From the NCBI GenBank assembly GCA_914767715.1, contig OU612069.1, forward strand, positions 3,410,001 through 3,474,000: DNA of 64,000 nucleotides. The letters are read 5' to 3'. The notes under the pieces were generated by a model that was not told the origin of the DNA, made no database searches, and worked only from the letters and a program-made list of their open reading frames with translations. Below are positions 12,301 to 24,100 of this stretch, one piece after another. A program made the position numbers and the translations under genes. This DNA comes from Membranipora membranacea (taxonomy: Eukaryota > Bryozoa > Gymnolaemata > Cheilostomatida > Membraniporidae). Position 1 is the stretch's first letter. Each line of letters opens with the position of its first letter.

Positions 12301-12929
12301 TGGCGACTTGGCGGTGCAATATTTGGCTGCAATTTCTGCAACACACACTAGCCTTCAGTACAATGGGGCCCAACAAACCCAAGAGAAAAAATTCAAATGT
12401 AGAAAATTCGAGACTTGAACAGTGAAGGAGATGGCTCTAACCAGCTGAACCACCTCCTACTCTGATCGAGCAACCCGCAGCTGTAATGTGACTAACAAAA
12501 CAAATACAATGTGGCTTGATCTCCTTTGGTTACATATTTTGGCATTTTGGCAATGGTATTTTGGGATATGGTATGTTGTCCCAAATGGTATTATGTCCAA
12601 TCTGGCTTTATATCCACTGGTGTTTTGACACAACTAACGTTTTGTACAACTGATATTTTGGCATTGGTATATTGTGCAGTGGTGTTATGACCTATGGCAT
12701 TATGGCCATGGCATTATGGCACTGGCATTATGGCAATGGCATTTTGTCCCAATGGCATTTTGACCATGGCATTATGGCCGGGTACCGTGTATACGTGCAC
12801 AGTCACCGACTGCATATATTGAATAGTCAGGTGCCTTGTGTCAACCAGACAAGTATCAGCTAAGGAGTCAAATTAAAATGTGATCATTCACTGACTGAAT
12901 TGCGCTGACTGTTGAAATAAATATTAAAT
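9351..12929. mobile_element. Foldback-type element: two inverted arms of ATGCC-type minisatellite enclosing a dead LINE
   Basis: The left arm (about 9413-9942) and right arm (about 12418-12929) are inverted copies over roughly 510 bases. Each has (outer to inner) a unique block containing GTCAGCGCAATTCAGTCAGT, an array of degenerate 13-15-base units built on ATGCCATGGCCATA, and a tRNA-like segment (GTGGCTCAGCTGCTTAGAG on the left, complement on the right). Extra array units lie outside the left arm at 9351-9412. The 2.5-kb interior contains LINE remnants and no intact transposase. The long ORFs over the arms are repeat artefacts. Confidence 0.75.
10850..11960 (+). pseudogene. Degenerate non-LTR retrotransposon (endonuclease end to RT start)
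   Basis: Fragments of one ORF2-like protein appear in order, broken by many stops and frameshifts. There is a GDINIDLNPENY-like end of an endonuclease domain at about 10860. A linker KPWMTKQYYLHSPK follows at about 11257. DKFNNFFHQ is at about 11546, and DDSRRNNYRPISILNSKSKF, matching the start of the reverse-transcriptase domain (NYRPISIL), is at about 11855-11915. The order fits Jockey/CR1/L2-type LINEs. It cannot be functional. Confidence 0.7.
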
Positions 12930-15914
12930 GAAAAGCAAAGAAAAGAAAATTACGTATATATATATATATAAGTGATTGGTAGCTTACTGCGGTTCCTATA
13001 AAATCTGACCTGAACTTTTCCTTATCTTTTATTTCCTTGTGCAATAATATCCCTTCTTGATCGATCTTTGTGAATGTTTGCTTAGGTAGTCCTATTTCGT
13101 AGCTGTATGTTCGGATGATAATTATACATATGAGAAATTATACTTCTGTCAAAATAATATCGGTTTCACAAGACTATCAGAAAGCAGCTTAGACTGCCAA
13201 AATACTTCTACTCTTTGTGACGTTTAAAATGGTACTGTTCTCTCGTCAGTTGAAATTCAACTGCCTCAAAAATGTACTACAGCCTATATATATCGCTGTA
13301 TTAGTGTCATCTTGATGGCATGACAAAACTTTGGCAGGCAGTTGACTTTTGATGATGTAGGTTGAGTTTGATATAGTGTCATTGCAATGTGCAGTTGTTA
13401 GCTTGACGGACATGTGATACAGCTTTGCCTGGCAGTTCAAGTTTCACTTTGATGATATTGATTGAGCTTGGTATAATGTCATTGGAGGAGTATGTAGGAA
13501 TTTGTAGTTGCAGTTCTCTGGTAGAATTATTAGATGTGCTAGCAGTGGTAGAGTAATGTACAGAATCCAGTAGTGATAAGAGACTTTTTCAAGTTGCGTG
13601 AGAAGCCTACCTAGGAAAGATTATTCAATATTCATTATTAGTCATTGAATTGTACTGTTGCATCTAGATGCCAGATCATGTGACATGTCATAGCAATCGA
13701 GGACGATTGCAACTAAGGGAGTGCAGATGTCGCATACACAGCAACAAACAGGATAATTTCTATATCAACAACAGTACACTCAAACCTCGACTTGAGGACA
13801 CGCAGTTACCAGCCAGTGCATATCACCTCGAATCGGGGACAGGCAAATATATGCAAATATATGCAAATCTAAATTCTATTTTTAATACCGGTGCCACCCT
13901 AACGCCAGAATCGTGACAACCATGACAATGCAGTAAAGGTGGCGCCAACAGAGACAAATCAGAATTAGCATAATGTCTGACGTACACCAACCCATTCTTG
14001 CGGCCATCATCTTACAGAGCTTGTGAGCACAGATCTCAGTAGCGGAGAGTTAATGTGGTGACTCCATAACCCGGAATCCCACAGTACTATTGTATTGAGT
14101 TCAGTGTTATTAGTATTGAAAGTAGTGGAATAAGACAAGGCACTGTGTTGTGAACGAGTTTAGATGAATGTGGTTACGCGTAATGTGAATCCTAGTAGAG
14201 ATTGTGAGTATGAGGAATTTTATGTATTACATTTGCTAGTTGCCTTCTCGTGTACAAGAGAATACAACTACAAAGTATCACAAATATGTTAAACAGTATG
14301 AATGAGAAGCCCTAGTTCATACATGAATGAACATGGATGATTAGGGAGAGTGAGTGAGGTATTAATAGCAAGTAAAGAGCTTAGCTCAGGAACTCTTGAT
14401 CCACCGAGAGAGCTGAGCACAACAAAAATTTGAATTGGAGCTGAAATATGTGGCAGTAGGACCCAGATATCTAGCCACATATTCAGTATTAGATAATATT
14501 ATAAAACCACCAGAAAATAACAACAAAAACGGCAACAAACAACAACAAACAACAACAAACAACAACAAACAACAACAAACAACAACAAACAACAACAAAC
14601 AACAACAACATGATTGCGTGATTGTGCTTGCGAGTTAATATCTTGTTCTATTTATATTTGTATATGTTTTCTATCATGACGTTGTCTCTCACCCATGTTT
14701 TTGTCTATCTCTAGGTTCGATATCACCGTAACAGGACAGGTCGATCAGGATTAAATTACTTTGATGGTTGTCGATTCAGAGGTAGAATAGTGTAATTCGG
14801 TGAGTTGTATATTTATATAAATTGAGCATCTGCCATTAACCAGTTGTTAGTGTACACCCCAAAGTGCACCATTTCAAGTGTTTGAACTGCTTGTAAATTT
14901 TTGTCTTATCTTGTAAGCAAAGGCATCATCGCAGTGGAATAATGATCTGATGGGGGGGGGGAGCTTTGCTCAATGCCTGTTTTGCCATTTTCAATGACTG
15001 AGTATTGAGTATTACCTTATTATATTAGACAAAAGGAGTAAGAAGGTGCAAACTGACGATGATTATGTATATTATAGAGTTACTTCCTCTTAAACAATTA
15101 GAAAACCTAGTGTGTCTTGGTTTTTCCGCTTTTTGTTTACATGAAGGGTCCAATCAAATGGCAATGTTGAGATATCCCAGGAACTCCACTTAGGATTGAG
15201 TAGACCTCCAGTTCCCTCAGTCTATTTATGAATCAAACTAATAACATGGCAGCTCCCATGAACATTCAGAAAATTCAGAATGTACTGATAAATTGTCAAA
15301 TATGACGTGAGTATGAATCTTGTTCACACAGTATTTTATATCATTGAAAAGAAATTGTGGTGTTGAACAATGCTGATAACTGTAATACGTAGTTGAATGT
15401 TAATACCATACATGACAAGTTGGTAGACCCAGAAATCAGGAGGTCTCTGCGGACAAACTATCAAACCCGGAATACCACTCCGCGTCCCGCAGTGCGGGTG
15501 CAATTCAGCCCTAGTTTGTGATATTTCTAAGCCAAAACTTGAGCTTTCATATTATGAATTGCGTCATTTTTACATGATTTTACATAGAAGCAGTAATGGT
15601 AATGAGCAATTACATAGGTATATGCACTGTTGAGGTAGGAAAACTTAGTTTTTCTTGCAAAAAGATGCTTAAAAAATGTTCTGGGTAAAGGAAGCTGAAA
15701 AAAGGGAGGAAAAAGGGAGATGGGGAGAGGGTGGAAAAAGACCCTAAAAACTGGGAGCCTCCCTACCAAAAAGGGAGACTTGTCAGGTATGGTTAATACA
15801 AGGTGGTCTAACTTAGCCCAGCTAAGATTTCTATCTAATCAGTATGCAAGAAAGAAGGTTTAGTTCCATCAGAAATAAGGCTGAGTGTTCACAAATAATT
15901 ACCAGATATATTAT
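12930..15914. other. Intergenic stretch without a convincing gene
   Basis: Contains a short TA run (about 12955-12970), an imperfect tandem repeat of about 100 bases at 13334-13486 (unit containing TTTGATGAT and GTCATTG), an A/C-rich microsatellite at 14519-14610 and a purine-rich patch near 15660-15790. An ATG at 15246 (MAAPMNIQ) resembles the start of human ZRSR2 but runs into a stop. No supported coding exon. Confidence 0.5.
14519..14610. repeat. (CAACAAA)n-type microsatellite
   Basis: About nine near-perfect units of ten bases built from AACAACAAAC. Any ORF here only encodes Asn/Gln/Thr runs. Confidence 0.95.
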
Positions 15915-17593
15915 GTAGGATCTGTGCAAAGTAGGTCTATCCGTCAGTCAGGTCAGGGTGGTCTCTCTTCTCCGCCGTATATCCGTCCAAGTACGTCATG
16001 CGTTATGTCCTAGGCTTGTCTAGATAATTGAAAGCTAAGAATAGCTTTTGGTAATAATGAGGAGTAACTCAGGTTATTGTCAAAGTTGAGAGCTATGGTT
16101 TGTCTAATTACTTAATTACTGCCAATGGTGTGTTAACGTATCTCAGTTGCCTCAACATAATAGTTTGGAGGTTTCAAACTTCAATTTTTATGTTTAAGCC
16201 CAGTGTTAAAGAGTTCCAAGTCTTTTATCGTATAGATCCTAGGAGGCTATGCCTCTGCCCAGTGTAAGATGCTGCCTAGCATCTTTACATAGAATAGCCA
16301 GGGTAGCCACCACCTTCGATTGTTGTATGAGAAAACCATAATGGCTTTGATGAGTGTGCGGAGTAAAACCATATCCAGTTGCAGAACCATGGCAGATGTG
16401 AGCAATAGTGTATGATGATGATGTATGTGAAATAGTGTTTGTTCCGTATGTTAGACGCAATCTCTGGTGGTTGGTTACATGTCCTGAGATACAATGCAAT
16501 AGAAGAGACCAGAGTGGGAACACATAGTTGGATGTCAGTAGTTTCCGATAATGAACCGTCCATTAAATATGCAGCAGGTTGGTTCACATTCTGTGTAGAT
16601 ATCAGATTGGCAGCAGCTACATCATGATTTGAATAAGCAGAACAAAACATATCTGGATGCAAAGTTGTTTCAACAGCAGTACTCAATACAGGTGCCATAG
16701 CAATGGCATACACAGCCACAGCAGTACCAAAGTTAACAGCAGGTCTCGTAGCAACGAGCAGTGTTTCAGATTCAATAGCCTTAGCAAAGGCCTCAGATTC
16801 ATCAACAGTGTGAACAGTTTCTCCAATTGACATACAGGTATTTACAGGATTTACTGATACAGTTTCACATATCTCAGCTCCATGATGAACCATTACAGGC
16901 AATGGAGTATGATAATAGACAGAGACATAAGAGAACGAGAATTTTTCTTCAAAGCGTTGAAGGTAAAATTTACAACCTCGTACATGAGCTTCACTCTGAG
17001 CATAGAATTGTAGTCCAAGTTGATGGTTGTAATCAAACATATCTATTGCCTTCTGTAATGTCAGGGTATTGCATTCGTACTCTTCAAAGATCCTGGACAT
17101 AATTGACAACTCTGCATGGTTATCCCATATCTGATGCTTTACGCAGAACCTCAGTGCTTTATCAAGTCCACTTTGTACATCTGGATCAGCAGGGAGCAGC
17201 TGCCTCTGCCAAGTGAAGAGATTATCCATCAGTTTACAGAAAGTTTCACCTGGGTAATGTTCCTTGTATGGTAAATCCATAACAGCTGGATCCAGTTAGT
17301 CTCCGTTGATCGACAGATTATCGGCCCACCCGAGGACGCCAAACTGTGATACGTGGTTGATCTGTGCACAGTAGGTCTATCCGTAAGTCAGGGTCGTCTC
17401 TCTTCTCAGCCCCGTCATATCTCTGTCCAAGTTAGTATGTCATGCGTTATGTCCTAGGCTTGTCTAGATAATTACTTGAAAGCTAAGAAAAGCTTTCGGT
17501 AATTATGAAGTGCGACTCAGGTCATTGTCAAAGTTGAGAGCTATGGTTTGTCTAATTACTTAATTACCGCCAATGGTGTGTAAACGTATCTCA
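15915..17593 (-). mobile_element. Short non-autonomous LTR retroelement (minus-strand orientation)
   Basis: Two direct repeats, 15915-16145 and 17345-17593, share long blocks such as GTCATGCGTTATGTCCTAGG, differ by substitutions and small indels, and read TGAGATACGT at their start on the minus strand. Next to the 5' LTR, reading on the minus strand from about 17342, is TGGCGTCCTCGGGTGGGC, in the position of a primer-binding site (it begins TGG, complementary to a tRNA CCA end). The interior of about 1.2 kb holds one ORF (16285-17280) and no reverse transcriptase, protease or integrase. Clear target duplications were not found. It lies just upstream of the first ZRSR2 exon I can see, and may lie in that gene's first intron. 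Confidence 0.75.
16285..17280 (-). CDS. Orphan ORF of the LTR element (331 aa), position of gag
   Basis: Starts about 60 bases after the primer-binding-site-like sequence, where gag would begin. Residues 1-130 look like a compact helical domain rich in Trp, Phe, Gln and Leu (MDLPYKEHYPGETFCKLMDN onwards). From about residue 150 the sequence becomes Ala/Thr/Val-rich, and the C-terminal part has no domain character. No zinc knuckle, protease motif or RT motif is present. I do not recognise the N-terminal domain; it may be a diverged capsid or a captured host sequence. The ORF is intact, although the LTRs have diverged noticeably. Confidence 0.5.
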   Translation of the reverse strand: MDLPYKEHYPGETFCKLMDNLFTWQRQLLPADPDVQSGLDKALRFCVKHQIWDNHAELSIMSRIFEEYECNTLTLQKAIDMFDYNHQLGLQFYAQSEAHVRGCKFYLQRFEEKFSFSYVSVYYHTPLPVMVHHGAEICETVSVNPVNTCMSIGETVHTVDESEAFAKAIESETLLVATRPAVNFGTAVAVYAIAMAPVLSTAVETTLHPDMFCSAYSNHDVAAANLISTQNVNQPAAYLMDGSLSETTDIQLCVPTLVSSIALYLRTCNQPPEIASNIRNKHYFTYIIIIHYCSHLPWFCNWIWFYSAHSSKPLWFSHTTIEGGGYPGYSM

Positions 17594-18123
17594 ATAACTC
17601 AGCTTTGCCTTATTTCTGATCTAGGTAGCCTCATAGGTGTATTTCAAAGTAGAATTTGTCTTGTTCTCTTTGTAGTACTAGCCAGTAGAGTAGCAAGTCT
17701 GTCATCAAAAAAATTAAACAGTATTTCAATGCATTGGCCTGTTTCTTTGTGCATATTCAAGAACGTTGATAGTGCAATAATAACACATTTGCTATTTGCT
17801 ACTTGATACATTAAAGGAATGCAAACTGCAGGTAGGAAATTATGGCTCAAAATTAGGTCGAGGAAATTTAGCACTAACTAAATGACCCCAGTTGAGTTGA
17901 ACTTCCCATTATTTTATCAGGTAGGCCTTATGTTATTTAGAATCAACGGTTGAAACTCACACAAAATTACATGTCAAAAATGTTTTAGGCTATCCGCAAG
18001 TATGCCAAACTGTGTTATCTATAAATTGGCCTTGGCAGCTAATATGAATTCTGAACTTGGTCATAATAAAATGAAGCATCAAACAGCACTTTGAATAACT
18101 AATATCAAATTTCTACTTTGTAG

Positions 18124-21100
18124 GTATAAAGAATGGAAGAAATTTAAAACAAAAGAGAGGAGGAAATTAAAGAGACAGTTGGCTGCGCGGCTGGTGTCAC
18201 TTAAACAAACTCAGCTCGATCCTCCGGAAACAAATGAAACATAACGAGGTCTGATATAGCGACAGCTCAATAAATGTGCTTGCTCAGTGTTTTTTATATA
18301 TATTATGCCTAGCTACATTTGATCATCATGAGTAGTTATCCAATACACATGGTCTGGTTGATTGAATCAGAGGGTCTTATCACATTTCGCAATCATGTTT
18401 CCTTCACCACTAGGTGCATGTGCAGCATGTTCGGACGGGATTTATTTTGGCCATTGTGTTTAGATTAAACTAAAGTTCCAAACAAAATTTTAATCACACC
18501 CTCACTAGAAAAATGAGCTAGCTTTCAAAGAAGATATGTAAGTGGGACATTTGACCATCTTTGTGGCACTCTTGCTACGGTGATGAGAGACTCGTATCTC
18601 AGAAACGAGCCTCGATAATTATGTGAATATACTGCTGATGTAACTGAATACAATAAGAAAATAAGGGAAAATCAAGTGACCAATTGGAAAATATCAAAGA
18701 GACCTGTATGCGAACTGTAAATGGTTAGATACCAAGCAGGACAGTTATTGGCCGTATTATCATCAACCATATTTTATGTCTGAGCAGTCAGACTCACCTT
18801 CTTGATAGTCTGAAGCATACCTGTATGGTTATTAGAATGCTTTGTTACTCCTAGCCATAAGAGCTCTCATTCTATCGTTCTGCATGCATGCAGTTTGCTT
18901 GAAGGGTTTTGCACGCACAAATTTTTCTATCATTTCAACATTGAACATCCCTTAATTATGATGAACAGAACCGGAGAATACAGAAGAATATGAGGACGTG
19001 AAGGAGGAGGAGGAGGAGAGTAAGAGAGATAGAAGCCATGAGCTTTGGTTACAGAGAGAGCGAGAGGCACAGGCTGCCTGGAAAGCTAAACAATCCTACT
19101 ATAAACATGTGCAACAACAGAAACTACTAGAAGAGGTGGGTTTTATCACATAATCACAGAACTACAGAAAAAGGTTAGTTTTATATGTAATAGCATCACT
19201 GCAAAACAACTACGAGAGATGGGTTCTATATGTAATTATATAAGTTCACTAGTTCTTTACGGAAATGTCAAGTAGGGATTCTACAATTATTGTTAACACA
19301 TTATTCTGTCATATTCGTACATCTGTATTGATGCGCATACTAAAACACTTTTATTTATGTTGTGAAACTGATAAGATAAGAGCAACAACTGTTTTTTTGT
19401 AAATAATTGCTACTGATTCCTCTTTTACAAGAAATAACCATTGGTTCAAGTTCAGATAACTTTCAGTAGCATTCTGGATTGGATTTTTGTCGGGGTCTAC
19501 AACTATGATCTGTATTCCTGATATCAAAGTGCTGAATGTTTGACATATAGATTTTTAAGTTATACTAAGTTTATTTTATATGACCATATAAAATGAAGTT
19601 TTTCATTTTGCTAGTGAAGGATAAGGGAAGCCTTTCAGGCCAGTCCAGGTCAAGGTTGGAGGCAGCATCAAGACTAGGAAATTTTTTTATAGACAGAAAT
19701 TCTATATTATACTTGATATATTACATTATTATCTGCTCCTTTTTCCTTTTTACCTTACAGCAAAAGATAAGGGAAGAATGGGAGGCAGAGCAGGCTAAAC
19801 AGAAGGAGGTGGAGGAGAAGGAAGCCCAGGAGGCTGAGGAATTAAAACGGCAACAGGTTAAAATTAGCCAACTAACGATACACAAGATCGTATGGTTATG
19901 GTCCAGGAGTAACAGTGACAAATATCCTTGCCTTGCATTTTGAAAACCATCACTTTGAGAATGCAACTAAACAAGTCAGGAATTTACACTTAGAGTTGAA
20001 AAAAATTCATGGCCCTACATATCATGTAAAAAATCCTTAACATTGTATCACGGCACACATTGGAAAGAAGTGGGATCGCTATCTCTCACCAGCCCAGATG
20101 TGATCTACAAAAGGATGTATCCTCTAACTACACTTGAGAGTTGTCCCATATTTGAACCTGTTGTTCAAAGATAGGACAACTCCCCATTAAAATTTTATTT
20201 CAAAATTCATGTTTAGTCTTTCACAGGCCTGGAGCACTCACTGGCTGACTGTGACACATCATAAATTGATATTTGAGCCAAAATGCCTTTCTGTTAAAGT
20301 TGTTTGACTCACAGTTTTGCTTGTAATGCTTAGCCCCCTCCCTTCCATATGTACATTATATGGTATCATTAATCTGAGTTGATTTTGTTGTTCGTTTTCT
20401 TAAATTTTGTTTGACTAGACATGTAGATTTGTAGGAAGAGAAGCTACAGGATATTATGAGCGGTCAAAGAGACGGTGTCAAGGTTAGTTTACAAGCTGTT
20501 CTAATGGTTGTAACCTCAGTCATGTCATAGATTTACAGAGTAAATTCCGTTTACAAGCTTGACAGTTTTACATGCCTATATTGCTCCTGAACCAGAAACA
20601 AAACAAAAACTTCAGCAATTCTCCAGATATTACTTATTGACCTATAAATTTGGATATACGTATTTTTAAAAGTGCTAAACATTTGATATTTTTATGAATT
20701 CCCCACTGGAATAGTTGTGAAAGATGTGCTGTGCTCTTTGATTCTGAGTATAGTTGTTTTATTATGTTATAATTTTTAAGATTGTATTTTTGTATTACAG
20801 GGACCAACTCATAACCCGGAGCCCCCAAAACCGATCACTCCTCAGAACACAAACGCAGAGCTTTGTGGATTCTACAGAAAAGTTGGTGCTTGTCGATTCG
20901 GAGACAGGTAAGCGAAAAGAGCACTTGATTGAGAAGTTATTATTAAATATGACTGTAGTGACTTATTTGTTGCAAATATTCGTCCTATTTAAACTATTAC
21001 AACAGAATGGACCAAGACAGACACGTACACAATAAAACTGTTTCCGCTTTGTCTCCAAGTTTGTGTAATCACAAATATAATCTTGCATCTAGAATCTATC

Positions 21101-24100
21101 ATGCCTTTTTTTGGTGCGATTTGTGGAAACTTTTCATGGTTTACTTCTATTGTAATGGAAAATGATAACTGCTAAATGTATCACTATATAAAAATTATAT
21201 ATGTAAGATATATAATATATCATTTATATATTTATCACATCAGGTGCTCCAGAGTACACATCAGACCAGTGATAAGTAAAACTTTACTGATAATAGGAAT
21301 GTATAATCACCCTAGTCTAGATAATCTATACGGAGGTGGTAAAGATTCAGGTTAGTAAGTCTGAGGTCACATGACCTTAATATGTCTATAATGTGGTCAC
21401 ATGACCTTAATTTGAGCTGGTAAAGACTAATATATGGAGAGCTCACCTCCTACAGCAGCACGTGTAGTGACTGGGATTTGAATCAGCAACCCTCAGATTG
21501 TCTAGCTCGAATCCCAACCACTACGCTATCCTGTCTGTGGGTTTATTGAGGTCACATGACCTTAAATACTTTGTTTGAGGCTGCTCTTTTGTATCGCGTC
21601 TTATTCTCCATATTTTTTTCTATCATGTGGGCGATTTTCAGCTTTTCAGCTCAGAGGAAGTTATGGCCTCTAAAACATCCAGGGTGATTGCCTTCAATCG
21701 GCATTGGGAATAACCGGATGTTTCCCCTGGGGTACGTCACAACCATAGACATGTGTTTTGTCTATGGTCATACTTATTATGAGTTAATACACCAATAATC
21801 ACACAGATAAGATGATGATCAAAATTCAGACCTGGGTGGGAATCGAATACGGGTCCACATATCTATAGGCAACGACGCTACCATCGCGCCACTTTGACCA
21901 ACTAGGTGATCCTGTAGACAATATAACTCAGTGTTAGCAGCGTTGCCTGCAAAGCCATTTGGACCTGGGTACAGATCTGAACATTTTGATCATCAACATA
22001 TTCATTAGTGTATCGTAATAAGTATGATGGTTGTGACGTACCATAGGGATTGCCGGCTGATTCTTACTGCCGATAAATTGCCGTCACCTTGGAAGTTTGA
22101 GAGGCCATAACTTCCCCAATATTTGGATTCTAAAGCTGGAATTCACTCATATGATAGAATAAAATATGGAGAATAAGATGTGATACAAAAGAGCAGCCTC
22201 AAACTAAGTCTTTAATATGTGTGTATAATGGGGTTATGACCTAAATATGAGCTGGTAAAGATCCAGGCAAGTTTTTGACAGTAGGGGGCGTGCAGTGCAC
22301 CGCCTTCATTTGTGTATGTCCAATCTCCAATAGAGTTGACCTCATCAATTGTGTTGTTTAGCTCTACAATGGTCAGTAGTCCTTGTCTATTCTCTGTGAA
22401 ATGGAATTTTTCTAAACGGTCATTGATGGAATAACACTAGTTGTGGTCTCAAAATTCCGACTCATCAACTGGCATCTTCAAGTTGACACCTGTAAGCTCA
22501 GTGTGGTGCTCATGATGCACTGTTGTTTCCTAATACACCTGTCTGTCAACTGTGAGAATATATTCCAATAAATATGATCCAGTCGAGGTTCTTCCTTGGT
22601 GGTCTTTCAATTAGAAAAAGGTAAATATCGCAATCTGATCGCTCACTCAGTGAGTGAGCGATTCTTTCTAGGCTCTCGCTTTCAAATAAACTATATACAT
22701 TTACATATACATTCTGAGTGAGCGATTTGGGAGCAAATTTGTCGAATTGAAAGACCAAGTTACTGATCATTTTGAGCGATGTGATAGTGATCCCCCCAGG
22801 GTTACTTCAGCTATTGTTGGTGTGATTGTTTTACTCTCTTTTCACACAGACATATCCCTGGAGTATGAGGAGGCTGACTTTTACGAGCACTTCAGAGAGT
22901 TCTATACGGACACCCTGCCTGAGTTTGAGGCAGCGGGTCAGGTAGTGCAGTTCAAAGTCAGCTGTAACTATGAACAACATCTCAGAGGCAATGTATATGT
23001 ACAATATACAAAGTAAGTCAACTTCAATAACTCATCTTATATGTATGTATGTATGTATGTATGTGTGTGTATAAATATACAATACACCAAGTAAGCCAGA
23101 TCTGGTGTAGATGTGCTCGAATTGTGTTTGTATTGATTGATACTATCCTGCCTGTGTTTCAATCGTAATAAGGAAACCTCTGTAATTTACCCTTCATGTT
23201 GCCAATGAGGCCAATTGTCAGCCGAAATACTTAATTCTCATCAATAATCTGACATCAGACCTGATTAAATTGGCGATTGGAATGAGTCTTTTGAAAGCGG
23301 TTTTCCCCGGCTATTTGAGATGAAATTTGAGAATCCAATTCCTCCGATGGTAATAAATATGTTATACGATTGGTTTTTCTTGGGTAGTTTATTCAATGAT
23401 ATGAAACATGTATAATGCACACTTCAGTTCGCCCAATTCTGTTACTGACTATTTTTCCATCCTGTAAGAGGGGGGGAGGGGTAACGACCACTTCGAAATC
23501 CATATAGCCCTACAATGTTGAAGGCAAAAATATCTTTAAATAGTTGCTTTGAGACCTCTGTCATAACTTAAATAATACTTTGATGATACAATTATTGATG
23601 AATAATCTCATATGGGCTTTAAACTTCTCATATTGTGATGTAGCTTACCGATGTTGTTTCTGTTGTTACAGCGAAAACGAGGCTTACCATGCCTATCAGC
23701 TGTTTAATGGTAGATGGTACAGCGGCAGACAGATACAGTGTTCATTTACTAGTGTGGATAAATGGAAGCCTGCAATATGTGGTGAGGAGATTGAAGGCCC
23801 AACTGGCTCAATTTGGATTTTGTAACATTTTATCGTCAAACACGATTAGAGCCCAAAAGCGGCTTCAAATGCGAATGTTTGCACATCAGAGTATGATAGA
23901 TCACCTTCTCCGCTTGTCAAAATTTACCACCTTGTGGGATCATTTGGAGGTAACACGGGGTAACCACAATTACCTCAAAAGTGCCGAGAGTTGCAAGACT
24001 CTCATGTTTCATCAAAAACCTTCTGTCAGGGAGGAACCATCTGCCTCTAAGCATGAATCTGTTGGTAATTTAAGATGCACAACAGTAGTTTAAGCGCTCA

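Noticed and set aside
14386-14638. ORFs on both strands with Asn/Gln/Thr or Val/Cys/Leu runs
   Set aside because: They translate a CAACAAA microsatellite and have no splice or start context.
15246-15302. ATG with MAAPMNIQ, resembling the human ZRSR2 start, and a strong GTGAGT downstream
   Set aside because: The frame stops (TGA) just before the donor, so it cannot join the next exon; the resemblance is four residues.
16439-17102. Plus-strand ORFs opposite the LTR-element ORF
   Set aside because: They are antisense shadows of the longer 16285-17280 ORF.
22546-22770. Minus-strand ORF beside ZRSR2 exon 7
   Set aside because: Overlaps a short inverted repeat (CTCACTCAGTGAGTGAG) and has no splice partners or family resemblance.
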